Assembly: GCF_028858725.1 (NCBI RefSeq)
Contig: NC_084767.1
Location: 34,637,519-34,701,518, forward strand
Length of the DNA: 64,000 bases
Reading direction: 5' to 3'
DNA from: Colius striatus
Lineage: Eukaryota; Chordata; Aves; Coliiformes; Coliidae
A program made the position numbers and the translations under genes. Each line of letters opens with the position of its first letter. Position 1 is the first letter of the stretch. Positions 26,638-50,439 of this stretch are shown in pieces. Below the pieces are notes generated by a model. That model ran no database searches. It was not told the origin of the DNA and saw only the letters and a list, made by a program, of their open reading frames with translations.

Positions 26638-28103
26638 TTGTCATTTGAGAAGGGAGCATTTTAATGGAATCATGACACAGAAGTACTGTAGTCTTTGCTT
26701 TTTGTCAGCCTGGCATATGCATCCAAGCCCATCAATGTTCCAGCATGAAGAAACATACAAAACAAAGCATTTTCGAATACAACAGAAAACTAATTTAACA
26801 CTTAAAAGTGTGAAGAAGTCAGCAAACTAATCCAGTAACCCCAGGCAAATTCCAAACTAAAGGATAACATCACAGACCTTTTTATCTGAAACATGTGCAT
26901 ACATTTTAGCAGCATATTAGATTTTTCATAAATTTAGTATTCTGTATGTCTACTAATTTAACTTCATTTTTAAAATACTTTTGCCCATTTATCATTACTC
27001 TCAATTCAGTCTGTCCTAAAAATCCCTATTTTCCAAGTCATTAATGTAAAATCAGTATCAACAGTGAATTGAAATCATCAAACAATTACGTTTTTCAGCC
27101 AATTGTACCTAGCTTACAGTGAAGATAGGTTCCATACATCACTAAAAAACACTGACCAAATTTCTCTGCCAAAAACCTTAGCACAGCTAAAACTACATGG
27201 TTATAAATACATCTGATAGCAATGTAGGCTATTCTTAAATGAATCCCTCACAAAAAAAGAAAAGAAGAAAAGACAGTAAGAACATTTGCTCTTTACCTCT
27301 GCTGACATAGCTTGGGAGGGGGGGGAGAACCTTTCACCTTTTGAAATGTTCTGCCTAAACAAAACTCATTCTGACACCATCATTGCTTTGTTATACTTTT
27401 TCATCAAGAATAGTATTTGTATTTACTGAGGAAAATAGCGACCTCCTTGGGTGATAATGAAGAGCTGCAGCCTACTTCAAAATGTCCCCGAGTCACGGGA
27501 ATCTGTTAAATCAAATGGTTGAAAAGAAAGGACAAATATGACTTATAAATTATTTTTTCGAGACTAGTGCCATGCGCTGCTTAACTTCAGGAAAAGCAAG
27601 TAGACATTCAAGTCAAACTCCTGGACTGAGAACCCCAAATTGGGAAATTATCTTAAACAGCACCCGGTCAAGCAGAAGACCTTTAGGTTGATTGTCTTCA
27701 GCTTCCTACTCTCAAATAAGAATATTCCTTTGCTCCAGTTTGCTTCATTTTCATTCATACCCTCAGTGTGAATCTTATTTTGAGCACCATTCTATTTACA
27801 TGTAAATCTCAGACAACACTTTCCAATGTCTCTGTGCTTGTTGCATATCCCAGGTTTGTATTCTTGTTCCACAAAAATATATTCCATTTTTTTTTTCCAG
27901 CTCTTGTTCTCTGAACTTTCCTAACAATCCCTGTGCTCTCCTCCATTCCTTTCTATCTGCATCTTTGTTTCATCTACATCATGTACCTGTATCCCATAGT
28001 TCTCATATCCTTCACAAAAGCACACATGTAAAAACTATAATGCAGGTTTTTGCTCTTACAGACACCATGGAGACAAGTAAAACAGTTTGGGGTCTTTTTA
28101 ATC
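26638..28103. other. intergenic, nothing recognised
   Basis: AT-rich sequence between the LTR and the long CR1. Only short chance frames and an 11-G run near 27313-27325 interrupted by single letters were seen. Confidence 0.5.
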
Positions 28104-30230
28104 ACAGAATGTCAGGAGTTGGAAGGGACCTCTAAAAATCATCTAGCCCAACACCCCCTGCTACAGTAGGTTCACCTAGATCAGGTCACTCAATGTATCG
28201 AGCCAGGTTTTTAAAATCTCCAGATAAGGAGACTCCACAAACTTCCTGGGCAGCCTGTGCCAGGGCTTCCTCATCCTCACAGTAAAACATTTTTCCTTAT
28301 GTTTTAGCAGAACCTTGTGTTCCAGCTTTTGTTCATTAACCCTTGTCCTATTACTAGACACTACAGAAAAAGCGTTGTCCCATCCTCTTGATATGCACCT
28401 TCCAAATACTTGTATTAATGAGGTCTCCTCTCAGTCTCCTCCAGGCTGAACAGCCCCAGATACCACAGCCTTTCCTCACAAGAAAAATGCTCCAGTCCCC
28501 CCATCATCTTGATGGCCTTGCTCTGGACTCTCCTTAGAAGTTCCCTGTCCGTCTTGAGCTGGGGAGCCCAGGACTGGACACAGGACTCCAGATGAGGCCT
28601 CACCAGGGCAGAGCAGAGGGGGAGCAGAACCTCTCTCAACCTGCTGGTCACACTCCTCTTGATGCATCCCAGGATGTCATTGGCCTTAGTGGCCATAAGG
28701 GCACGTTGCTGGCTCATGTTCAGTTTATTATCAACCAGGGCTCCCAGGTCTCTCTCTGCAGAGCTGCTCTCCAGCAGGTCAATCCCCAGCCTGTCGTGGT
28801 GCATGAGGTTGTTCCTTCTCAGATGCAGGACTCTGCACTTGTCCTTGTTGAACCTCGTGAGGTTCCTCTCTGCCTAAATCTCAAGTCGGTTGAGATTCCG
28901 CTGAATGGCAGCACAGCCTCTGGTTAATCAGCCAGTCCTCCCAGTATGGTGTCATCAGGGAACTTGCTGAGAGTATGCTCTGTTCTCTTATCCAGGTTGT
29001 TGATGAAGATATTGAATAAGATTGGCCCCAGAACCGATCCCTGTGGAACCCCACTGGCCACAGACCTCCAACTTGACTCGGCTCCATTGATCACCATCCT
29101 CTGGGCTCTGTCATTCAGCCAGTTCTCAATCCACCTCACCCTCTACTCATCCAAGCCACGCTGCCTCAGCTTTCTGATGAGATGTTACAGGAGACAGCAT
29201 CACAAACCTTGCTGAAGTCAAGGTAGATGACATCTGCTGCTCTCCCCTCATCTAGCCAGCCGGTTATACTCTCATAGAAGGCTATCAGGTTGGTCAAACA
29301 GGATTTCCCCTTGGTGAATCCATGTTGACTTCTCCTGATAACCAGCTTTTTTTTCTTCTATTTGGAGATGACATCCAGGATGAGCTGTTCCATCATCTCT
29401 CCAGTGATGGAGGTGAGGCTGACTTGCCTAGAGTTCCCTGGGTCCACCTTTTTGCCCTTTTTGGAGACTGGAGTGACATTGGTCTTTCTACAGCCCTCAG
29501 GCACCTCATTTGTTCTCCACAGTCATTCAAAAACGATGGAGGGTGGCTTGGCAAGAACATCAGCCAGCTCCCTCAGCACTCCTGGGTGCACCCTATCACA
29601 TCCCATAGATTTATGGGTGTCCAGCTTGCCCAACAGGTCTACCAAGGGAAAGTCTGCTGTTCACCAGACTATCCAGGGACTAGGCTTCCTGAGGACTGGC
29701 CCTGGTTGTAAAGACTGAGGAGAAGAGGCATTCACCTTCTCCACACCCTCTGTCACCAAGGCATCCTTCTTGTTCACCAGCAGGTTCACATTGTCCCTAA
29801 TCATCCTTTCGCTGCTGACGTATTTGAAGAAGCCCTTCTTGTTTTCCATTACTTCCTTAGCCAAGTTTAGTTCCAAAAGGGCTTTGGCCTTCCTCATTTT
29901 GTCCCTAATTACCCTGGCAATGTTCCTATACTCTTCCCAAGCAACTAGGCCCTTTTTCCACCTTCCAGAGATGTCTTTCCTCTCCTTGAGTAGTTCCAGT
30001 AGTTGTTTTTTCATCCATTTAGGCCTCTTGCCTCTTTTTGCTGATTTTCTACTCATGAGGACACATTGATCTTGGGCTTGGATTCAGTGGTGTTTGAAGA
30101 CTGACCAGCTTTCTTGGGCACCCCTACCATCTAAAATTCTATACAATGAGATTCTTCCAAGCAGGTCTTTGAAGAGGCCCAAGTTAGCTCATCTGAATTA
30201 ATACTAATTTGCAGAACCAGCCAGACATAT
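28104..30230 (-). mobile_element. long CR1 LINE with partial RT ORF
   Basis: This is the longest CR1 copy here, about 2.1 kb. It starts at its 3' end with atcacagaatgtcaggagtt and runs leftward-sense on the minus strand. Minus-strand translation gives the linker upstream of the RT (29661-30056, with RKSAKRGKRPKWMKK and EEYRNIARVIRDKMRKAKA), RT motif [19 protein letters not shown] at 28924-29139, and the catalytic-type motif as FPDDTILG. The C-terminal part lies at 28415-28804. In-frame stops, for example one just upstream of IQAQDQCVLMSRKS, and frame changes show it is inactive. The 5' truncation point is about 30210-30230. Confidence 0.92.
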
Positions 30231-33200
30231 GCTATGTATCACTCATTCTTTCTTTTATTTCTCTCCACTTCACTTTGGCAATTTGCTTAGCTCTTCGGGC
30301 TAGAATCTGCTCTTCTGGCAAGAACATTCAGGAAACCTAAGGTTGCTATAGCAATTAATAATCATTTATGTTTTAGTTTATAAAAGGAGAAACTAGGAGA
30401 GTGAAGGTGTCAGGAGGAAGAAGCAGCAAAGAACTCAAAATTAGAGAAAGCAGCACAAGAATGTATTTGGTGGCAGCAGGAGGATTACTGCAGAAAGCTG
30501 CAGTTCCAGAAGTCAGCTAGAGGAACAAGAAAGAGCAGATTGTCTACAGAAAGGTTAATGCTTATTTACCTGAAGATAATTCATCTGAATGGATATTTCT
30601 GTAAAAACATAAGTTTAGCATGTCTGTGTCTGTGAATTCCTGTGACCCTAAGTCCCAAACTTGTGGTACCTCAGTTGCTCCTCCTCTACTAAACAGATAC
30701 AGTAACAATAGTCCCTTATTCCATAGTCCCTGCAGCCTCACAAAGAGAAATTCCACAGCTGTGATGCAACTATGCAAGATGCTATCAGTCTTGAAGTTTT
30801 CATTATATCTTCTCTGAAAACCTGAGTCCCAGTAGCTACACAGTTGGAAAAAAGGACATTCAATTTCTAATAGTTGCAGAGGAAGGCTTGAATACCTAAA
30901 TATCAAGCAGACTTTTTTTAAAAAATATCATTTAAGACAAATTCATGTGTTTGAAAATATTAAAATACTTAAAATAGCTCTAGAAGAAGTCAAAACACAA
31001 GTACAGTTTTTAATCAGGTATGTAGGTATTAATCAAAGAGGTGGTGTTTTTTCCTCAGTAATAATAATACATCCTTACACCTAGTGCCAGTCTACACAAA
31101 AAGACTTCTGTGGTCAGGAGTCCTATCAGTGTAGCTGACCATCAAAGCACAGCATTGGTATCTCAGGAGTTAGGCTCCCTTCAGTTCACACTCCAAGACA
31201 CAATACAGCTCTTTTGCTATTTAACCAATTTTCCAATGTTTTCCCAAATTCCGTCAGTAATTCACATACATCTTATCTGTATTCATATAACTATTTTTGA
31301 GTTTGTAGCATACATTTACACTACAGAAAGAAGCCCAACTAGGTTTCTCTGTGTATCTGAAACTATGATTACCTTTACACAATCCATCAGAGGATACTCC
31401 ATCATAGCATGTTTTCACAACTTGTTTGTGTGAGCACCTCAGAACACAGGGATTCTGCATACCACACACTAAGACACTGTATATAGCTTAACAGGCTTTC
31501 TTAAGGGGAAGCCTAGATCAATATGAGAGCCACAAAGTACTACCAGGGATAAGAGGATACACATAGTACTTAGCACTGCTCTGCTGTAGTTATCTCCTGC
31601 TTGCTTTACTTATACTGTTGTGACAGAACATGCTAGCCCACAAGACGGTATTAGCGTAAGAAAACATTTTCTTCCCCAGCTCATTCCAAACCTTGCTCAA
31701 ACCCAACTCCTGGGGAAGTCCATTCTCCTATCCTGGCTCAGTGTCACTGAAAGTACTGTACAAACTGTAGCAAAGTCAAAGAAATTGCCAGCGAACCAGC
31801 AACCAGTTCAATAAGCTTGTAGGTTTCAAGTCAAAGCAGCTTTCTAACCCAAGGAGGCACTCTGTCCTGTGTCTGCAATCCACTTCATTAACACTGTTTG
31901 CAGGCAAATAGCAGATCTGGAACAACACCATAGCTACACTATAAAATGGTACAAGAGTAAATGAATGCTTGGTGCCAGGAATGGGTATTGCAGTGAGTTC
32001 TTTCAGTTGCAGTCTAGTTCAAGGTTCCAACCCAATTCAAAAGAGTAATAACATTCCTTCTCAGGATTGGTGCTACCCTCATTCACAAATGTATTTTTCC
32101 AGAGTGCAACAGTAGTCTGTATATATGTCCTATTGACAGAAAGTAAAAGCATTCATCTTTTGTCAGACAGTACAAAATAATTCATTAATTACTGAGGTGT
32201 GAGAATACAGATTATTTCATCCTTTTTGTGTTGAGAGAGAAAATAATGGAAATATCAGTTTACAAAAAATATGAAGACCTCAACTGACAAGTTTTTGAGA
32301 AACCCTCCAAACCAATAAATTGAAATAAACATGCTACTGTTTAAAAAAAGGCTAGATTTCAGATTCAGCAGTAAAACAACTGAGAAACTATAGAAAGGTG
32401 GGAACTTTTCTTCCTTGTAAATCAGGTTTACCTTATTTTCTGCTTTTCTAACATTATCTTAAATAAGAAAGAGTAACATTTGTACACTCAATTCATATTG
32501 CAGCTCCCACAGATAAGAATAATCCATTTTTGCAGTCCCAATGTGATGAAATTCAGCTTCAGTTTAAAGTATGCATTAAGTACTGGTTCTAAAAGCAAAC
32601 CAAAACTAGTTCACACAATTTCTAACTTGCACAATTCTTACAGTTCTCTGTATGGTACCCCAGAAGTTGTTCTCTCATTTAAGGCCTGCTCAGCAAGAAT
32701 TCAGAACTGCATACAGAAAACTGTACTCTTAAAATAATTTCAATTTAAAGTAGAAAAAACCAAAACAGTAACGCTTCTAAAACAATACATGGTTAGTTAA
32801 AATGTGTCAGATTCCAAGTTTTAGCATTATCTGACATCCTAACTGAAGCCAAAATCCTGCCAACATTTACATTTAACTTCTAAAAAACACATTTTACCAC
32901 TGATGATCACACAGAGATGATCAAGAGAACACATAAATCCTTTAAATGTACCAGCTTTAAGAAAATCTGTTGAGACTAATAGTTTTGTAAAGCACTCATC
33001 AATACAGCTTTTATACTCCACCACATTAAACATATTAATTTCACAATTAGAAACAGAGCAAGTATTAGCAAGTATTAGCTTGCACCTTTTGCAGCATATC
33101 TGAATCAGTGAAGAGTTTTTTTCTCCCACCACCACTCTTTCTTTTTTAACCACTTTACAAATCTAGTCATCAACAGCTGCACTCAATTCTTCTAATACAC

Positions 33201-35080
33201 AGATAAGTATGTAAACAAAGACAAAGAAAAAAATGCAGGACAAAAAGAAAAGATTATTTTCACTGTTTTTCTTCAACATATGGCCAACCTGACTTCCAGT
33301 CATGGACCTCAAAGCTACGTATGAGCAGTTCAGAAATTCCATTTCAGACCATCTTTTCAGAAATAAATTATTTGAAAAGTATTACTTGTTCCAGAGAAAC
33401 TAAGAAGATTCAAGTCTGTCTACTCCTTGACTTCAAAGTTTAAGTTTTACTTCAAGTTACAGCTTCCAAGAATGAACTTCCTTAAAAGGGGTACTAGTGT
33501 ATCTGCATAGCACACGTATCTCCATTTCACGTGAAGCTCTCTCATCTTTGAGGCTGAATACTGTTTTCCCGTTACTACTGTTCCATCAGTGCAGGCATTG
33601 CTTTAGACTAGTAGCTTTGAGGCTTCACGAGAAGTCTGAGCAAGAGGTCAAATCAGTTTGTTGCTGTATCCACTCTATAGAAATGTATATTAAGACAAGG
33701 TTACACAATAGAAAGCACTATTAGGCTTCAGCTTCATCCTACTGAAGCCACATTCTGCAGGAAACCCTCCTCCAGTGTCAAATAGTACTAACTGAAGTGC
33801 TTAAACTAGAAAGCTAATATAAATAAGTATATAAAAAACAGATTCAGAAGAGGAAATTGAACAGTAGGAAGCAAAGCAAGCTGGTGCAGCAACCAGAGTA
33901 CTAGTATGAAACCCAAGGGTACCTGGATTCAGTTCTCAGCTCCCCTCCTTTCAGGTTCCAGAGTGACCAGAGCAAACTACTGTTCCCTGTGCCTCAGTTC
34001 CTAATTTGCAGACAAAAGATGATGGGAATTTGTCTACTAACAAGAGCATTGCACAAATGTAAGTTAGAAGACCTGATAATAATCACAGGGCTGTGTTATT
34101 TCTCGTATTCTGAAGCAGAAGTATTTAGTATTCTAAAATAGCAACTGGAGCAAAGAAGCTATGTTGTTCTACGTCACAGTAGCAGTCCCTCTCCCCCCTA
34201 AGAATTGAATTGCATAAAATACTTAAGGAAAATCTCATATTCTGACATCTTTGAACAAAAATTTTAATCTTTAAAAATTGCTTAGTGCAACTATGTGTAC
34301 AAAAGCATCACTAAATCAGAAACAAGACACAAACCACAAAGCATGAAAGAAAATGCATTTTTACCTTTACAGCGAGTGCCATTAAAAAAAGTGATCATTC
34401 AAAAAATGCAATTTCTTCTACAACACTAAAACATATATTTCAATGAAGCTGGTATTCCTAGTGAACTTGATCCAAACCAAATCATAATCAAGTCCTAGGT
34501 ACCTATAGAAAAGCTGAAGCAGGGACCACACAGAAAGCTTCTCTTCACACTGCTCTGCCCACAACTTCCCATCTCAGCTTTTATATCCAATAATGTGTAC
34601 TCAAGCTGACCATTTAGAACCTACAACTATCTAGAACATGTACTGGACCCTCCTAATGAGACCTGATGAACTATGATGACACCTCCATGTCATCCATCAT
34701 AGAGCAATTATTTACTGGTACCATGATCATATGAAATGTAGACATTAAAACTAATCTTATTTCCTTCCAAGTTGCATTTTTAGTTTAACTGTTGTGCATG
34801 AAGTAAAGATGTATCTAACTACGTGAATATTCTCTAACAAGAAAAGAAACTAGCTAGCAATCTTAAACAGTCACCCGCAAACCAAGCAGATCAAGTATTT
34901 CACTAGGGCAAGGAGAAGAATGCAAATTCTTTTTTTAAAAAAATGAGGTATATTTCCAGAGCACTTTTTTTTCTGGCTTCAACACATAGTTACTGGAAAA
35001 GTATGCCCTAATTATAAATTTTTACAGCTTTTGCCCATTTCCAAATATTTGAAAAGAAAATGCAAGTTGTTTATAAAATT
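30231..35080. other. intergenic between CR1 and SUMO1 3' end
   Basis: AT-rich, without a recognised gene. It holds a probable MIR at 33878-34030 and a tiny tandem repeat agcaagtatt x2 at about 33058-33077. In human the neighbour on this side of SUMO1 is KIAA2012, but I could not recognise any exon of it here. Confidence 0.45.
33878..34030 (+). repeat. MIR SINE relic
   Basis: Landmarks in MIR order: a 5' part ending in gtacctggattcagttctca, the central agagtgaccagagcaaacta, then gtgcctcagttcctaatttg followed by gatgatggga. It is ancient and diverged, and the edges are approximate. Confidence 0.6.
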
Positions 35081-35878
35081 GGTTTTCTTGTTTATTTTAA
35101 ATGAAGCTGGTACAGACAATGTCCATTCAAAACCCACGTCCCAGGCCAAAAGGTACAAACAAGAGCGTCAAAGTAACACCAATTGTCTGCTGTGAACATT
35201 CTTGCATGAATACCTGCATGTACTAATTCCTATTTGAAGTTAAAATGCTTCTGGGCTCTTCTGGAAAGATTTAAGAATCATCAGGGTTTTCAATTTTATG
35301 TCTTCAGCAAAGCCATCTCTGGAGCATGGTACAGACGACAACAGTTCTAGCCTTTCCATTTCCAACTTGGTAATCTTCTTTGCTGGGCCATCAGCACAAT
35401 TTAAGCAAAATTGCTCAGAGTTATGGATACACAATTTCTCCATAGTTTAGTTCTCTGAAAAACTTCATCTCGCACTGAAAGTTATAGTCCAGGAGTGAAA
35501 CAGTCACACATCAAAACTTCAGGGCAGATATGGAAGTCATTAAGAACACTCCCCCACCTGGCAGATCTTACAGCCTTCGTGCCTGAAATGCACAAACCTA
35601 GTGAACATACAAATGCATGTGTGTACGTGTATATCTAAAGGGGAAGGCAGAAGGGAAGAGGGGAGCAGGGCTGTAGCAGCTGGATCACAAAAGTTCAGCA
35701 CAATGAAAACAGAAACAATAGTGTATAATGAGCACGAGAATTCAAAATACCAGACGCTTGAAATTAAACTCCCAGAGATGGGGTGCCAGTTTCAATTCAG
35801 TGTTGAACACCACATTACAAAAGAACTATTATTTAAAAATAAAAAAGGATAAAGGGGGAAGAAAACAAACAGAAGGAT
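35075..35878 (-). other. SUMO1: probable SUMO1 3' UTR
   Basis: The region between the stop codon and the first well-placed AATAAA on the minus strand. A 67-codon frame inside it (35240-35443, minus) has no known domain and is best taken as UTR sequence. The length of about 0.8 kb is inferred from the poly(A) signal only. Confidence 0.5.
35091..35096 (-). terminator. SUMO1: probable SUMO1 poly(A) signal
   Basis: TTTATT on plus reads AATAAA on minus, about 785 nt downstream of the SUMO1 stop codon. It implies cleavage roughly 10-30 nt further left. It is the best-placed canonical hexamer, but alternative sites cannot be excluded. Confidence 0.5.
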
Positions 35879-46487
<10,609 letters not shown>

Positions 46488-46860
46488 GGCTCAGCCCCGT
46501 AGCGTGCGGCAGGCTCGGCTGGGCCGCTGCAGGCGCTCCGATCCTTTCTCTGCCCAGCGCAAACACAGGCCTCGGCGCTGGCGGGATTTCCTGTGCGCCT
46601 GATCTCACTTCCCGCCCGGCGCGGCCCGCCGGCTCCTCCCAGCCAGTCCCGGAAGCCCGCGGGAGGCACCGCCTCCGGCGCCCGGCGCTACCCGCCGTCA
46701 GTTCGAAACTGCTGTTGCCCTGGGCTTACCCGTTCCGACTCGTCCCCGCGCAGAGGCGGAGCTAGGCAGCCAAGCCGCGGCAGGGTCTGGCCCAGAGGCC
46801 AGGCCTGGCGGCTGCGAGCGCAAGCAGCCTCCAAAGACGCAGCTGCAGAAAGGTACCTAA

Positions 46861-47400
46861 TAGTGTCCCCTCGAGAGAAAAAAATAGCGGCTTTCATAAA
46901 CTCTGCTAGTTGTAGGCAGTCTAACGACTGAAAGGATGGGTCTACATGGCTGTCTTGTTCAGCCTTAGAGGAGCTGGGCCAGGTCACATCACCGTTCCAA
47001 CAAATGCAGATTTTAAAGCAAATCTCACTCATTGGGCCTACCTGTAAAGACTTGCTACGGTTTTTACTTAAATGTCTATATGTTTAGCAGCAAAACTCAC
47101 TTTTCTGTTTATGCACAGTTTACTTTTTTTATCATTGCAGCCATGCAATAGATTGAGCAAATGGATTAAGCAATGGAGTAAGCAAATTTGCACCAAAACA
47201 GCTGCATTTACACAGATGCTGGTGACACTGCATTCATTCTGATGTTTTACATCTGCACAACACAGCTATTTTGAGGTTTACACAAGAAGCAACACCAACA
47301 CCTTACAAGACTCAATTTGGACTGCAAACTGCAGCATGTAGTACTAACTTCGCTCTACAAGGCAACTCCTTGAATGGCATCACTGCTGGAGTAAACTCTA
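46861..47400. other. intergenic between SUMO1 and NOP58 (SUMO1 side)
   Basis: After the CpG island composition drops to ordinary AT-rich DNA. No gene seen. Followed by the CR1 cluster. Confidence 0.5.
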
Positions 47401-47694
47401 AATCACAGAATGGTAGGGGTTGGAAGGGACCTCTAAAGATCATCTAATCCAACCCCCCTGCCAAAGCAGGTCCACCTAGATCAGGTCACACAGGAACACA
47501 TCCAGGCAGTTTTTCAAAACCTCCAGAGAAGGAGACTCCACAATCTCCTTGGGCAGCCTGTGCCAGGGCTCCCTCACCTCCACTGTAAAGAAGGTTTTCT
47601 TATATTTAAGTGAACTTCCTGTGTTCCTGCATTTGTCCATTACCCCTAGTCCTATCACTGGGTACTACAGAAAAAAAGTGTCACCAATCCTCTT
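47401..47694 (-). mobile_element. CR1 LINE 3' fragment
   Basis: Starts aatcacagaatggtaggggt and extends through the gggcagcctgtgccagggct segment. Minus-strand 47476-47658 translates as the ORF2 C-terminus (TVEVREPWHRLPKEIVESPS). It ends exactly where another CR1 3' end begins. Confidence 0.9.
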
Positions 47695-47760
47695 CATAGA
47701 ATCATAGAATGGTGGGGACTGGAAGGGACTTTCAGAGATACCTAGTCCAACCCCCCTGCA
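47695..47760 (-). mobile_element. CR1 LINE 3' tip, abutting the previous copy
   Basis: Starts catagaatcatagaatggt and covers only the terminal 66 bp, down to cccccctgca. It is directly adjacent to the 47401-47694 copy in the same orientation, so one CR1 inserted at or into the other. Confidence 0.85.
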
Positions 47761-49098
47761 AATGGCCAGTAAAATTGTGAGAAGCATAAAATAACATTAT
47801 TGTAAAACAAACAGATCAACATACCCAGGAAACTGATCAGCATGCTACTAAATAGGTTTTTAACTTTTACCAGTCGGGGGAACATAAGAAATCTCTCTGG
47901 GCAAAGCCCATCCATCAACATAGTCTGTAATGCTCTGACTGCCACATTCCTTCATAATAACACCAAAGACCAAAGCAGCTTCACTCTCTGCTTGTACTAC
48001 TGCACTTCACTAGCAAATACAGCTACACCCAGGGATGCACTTTCACTAGCCAGTGAAACTATACAGTATCTAGATTAATGGAAATTAGCTTTAATCATAA
48101 CTGTTAAAGTTATTCAGAATTAACAAGGGAGAAGAAAAATGAAGAGAAAGAAAACAGATGCTATACTGAGCTACAGAATTAAGATGATCTTTCTTAGGCA
48201 AGGCCTAGTAAGCAGGAAAGCCAAATATGCTCATACTATGCCAAGCTCACAGTAAGAGCTCATTATGAGCTTAATAACACTACACAAAGCACCTAAATAA
48301 GCTAATCAGGGCTTCACATCAACACATGATGCTAACAGAACAGAAAATGATGAATACTCTGTCCTAAAACTGCAGGGATGTTTAAGAGCAGAAAGAGTAG
48401 CCTTATTGCTATAAGGCTCAAGTCTCAGATACTGGCACAAAATCTGAGCTCAATTCTTCATTTTGCCAATTTTTCTATGTGATCTTGTAATAAAAGCTAA
48501 TATTCACATGAAACAGAATGCAGTTACCTGTCCCTATACATAGCAATAAAGGCATAATAAGGAAATGTGCTTTGCTGCACACACACATTGAAAATAACAT
48601 AATCTCTCTTTACTCTCAAAATGATTGTGGAAGCTTTAGCTCTTCAAGATACCACCTACATTTGTACAGCTTCCAGAAACCTAGTCTCTGTCCAGCCCAC
48701 GAGAACTACAGAGGTACATCAGCAAAATCCCTGCTTTTCTTCTTTGACAGTCTAAACACAACACAGAGCATATTTAAAATTAAAACATAACAAAAGTAAT
48801 ACTGTTTTTAAAAGGCTAAACATACCACCCCAGCTTCTTCCCACAAAACCCAAAGTCACCCTTACTGCTGTAAACACCACCAAAGTTCCTTACCCCAACT
48901 TCACTTCATTCTCAGGTGTTTTATAACTTCTCAAATTTCCCCCCATCTGCAACTATCTCAACCATCTGAAGTCCAGAAGGTTCGTCTTTGTTCCTTCAAA
49001 TTGCAGCTACCTTCCCCAAAGCTGCATGTGGTTTAGGGGACAAGAGTTGTTAGTGGTTTTCTGAAAACTATTGGTCCACGTAGTCTGTGTGAAGCCTC
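47761..49098. other. intergenic, nothing recognised
   Basis: AT-rich sequence between two CR1 insertions. Only short chance frames. Confidence 0.5.
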
Positions 49099-49182
49099 TT
49101 CATAGAATGGTAGGGGTAGGAAGGGACCTTTAGAGACCATCTAGTCCAACCCCTCTGCAGAAGCAGGTTCACCTAGATCAGG
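49099..49182 (-). mobile_element. CR1 3' terminal segment of an inverted (twin-primed) insertion
   Basis: Carries the CR1 3' terminus in minus orientation (ttcatagaatggtaggggta through acctagatcagg, 84 bp). It joins directly to the plus-oriented segment at 49183 that covers the neighbouring upstream part of the same element. Confidence 0.85.
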
Positions 49183-49426
49183 ATCTCATTAATATTTACA
49201 AATATCTAAATACTGGATGTCGGGAGGTTGGGACATCCCTTTTTTCTGTTGGAACTAGCAACAGGACAAGGGGTAATGGGACAAAACTGGAACACAAAAA
49301 GTTCCATTTAAACATAAGAAAAAACTATTTCACTGTTCAGGTGAGGGAGCCCTGGCACAGGCTGTCCAGGGAGGGTGTGGAGCCTCCTTCCTTGGGGGTC
49401 TTCAAGATCTACCTGTACACGTTCCT
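49183..49426 (+). mobile_element. CR1 inverted upstream segment of the same insertion
   Basis: Plus-strand CR1 sequence from atctcattaatatttacaaa to ctgtacacgttcctc. It stops where the minus-oriented 3' piece at 49099-49182 takes over in element coordinates, with only a few nucleotides missing. This is the structure expected of a 5' inversion by twin priming. Confidence 0.8.
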
Positions 49427-50439
49427 CTTCATTCTATCAAAACCAAATTTCCTACAAAAACAGACTGTAAGCTAAGAACAATCTGTAATCTCCTCACACC
49501 ATTGTATTTGCTTGCAAGTGGTTATTACTGGCAAACAGGGTGAATACAGTGTTGTAGTTAGACAACTAAGTAACGTTTCCTCTTACATTTGCTCTTCACA
49601 ATGGCAATAATCCCTCTGAGCCAGCAGCACCAGAATCAGTACTTTAAAACCAGGGAGAACATGGAAATTCTACTTAAAAATACTTATTTGCAATATAACC
49701 AGTTGAGTGACTTTAAAAAAAAAGGTTAAATTATCTAAATCACAAAGTATTTAACAACAACAACAACAAAAAAGAATGACAGATTTCTTCATCTATTGGC
49801 TTTCTAGGGTACTCCTTACAGGAGAAGCAAGCATGCTGACTCATACAGATGGTTGCATTAAAACACAGTAATGAATGTCTGATATTGTTCAAGCCCAAGT
49901 GCTGCTTGGAGCCTCCCATCCTTTGGGCCAGAAGAACTCTGCCAGAAGAAAAAGGCCTGTGGCCTCTGCCTTCCCCCAGTGATGCCTGTACCCTGGGGAC
50001 ACTGCAGCAGAACAGGAAAACATTTGTTTTAAATTGTAACATTTGTTTTAAATGCACTTAGTCTGACACTTCTCTATCAGAGCAGCAAGCCTTTTTAATG
50101 CACACAACTGCATCTGGTCACAACAAATCCTTTTCAAACAAGAGTTGTATCTGGATGAAGATAGACAGACAAGGTTTTGGAAACAAGTCCAAGGAGGGAG
50201 AGCGAAAATAGAAAACAGGGATCTACTCCAGTGTGTGGAGAAGACTGGGAGCACCAGCAGAACCCCAGCACTGCAGGTGGGCCACCCACAGCACCACAGT
50301 GCTGCCTGGGGCCACTAGCCAAATTATCTCCAGGACCCACTTGGGAAACAAAACCTGCTAATATGTACACTTGAGTGCTCAAACACAGACCCGTTTCTAG
50401 TCACAATGGCTGCCCACACCACCATCTGCGTCCCAAGAG
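49427..50439. other. intergenic upstream of NOP58
   Basis: No gene recognised. Small features are an (aac)n run at about 49755-49770 and a local duplication of acatttgttttaaat at about 50018-50053. Confidence 0.5.

Noticed and set aside
28415-30056. Reverse-transcriptase-like frames as a possible host gene or virus
   Set aside because: They align in order with CR1 ORF2 on the minus strand, end in the CR1 3' terminus, and contain stops, so they belong to a dead LINE.
35240-35443. 67-codon minus-strand frame in the SUMO1 3' UTR
   Set aside because: No known domain, and it sits inside the inferred 3' UTR of SUMO1, where a second protein would be unusual.
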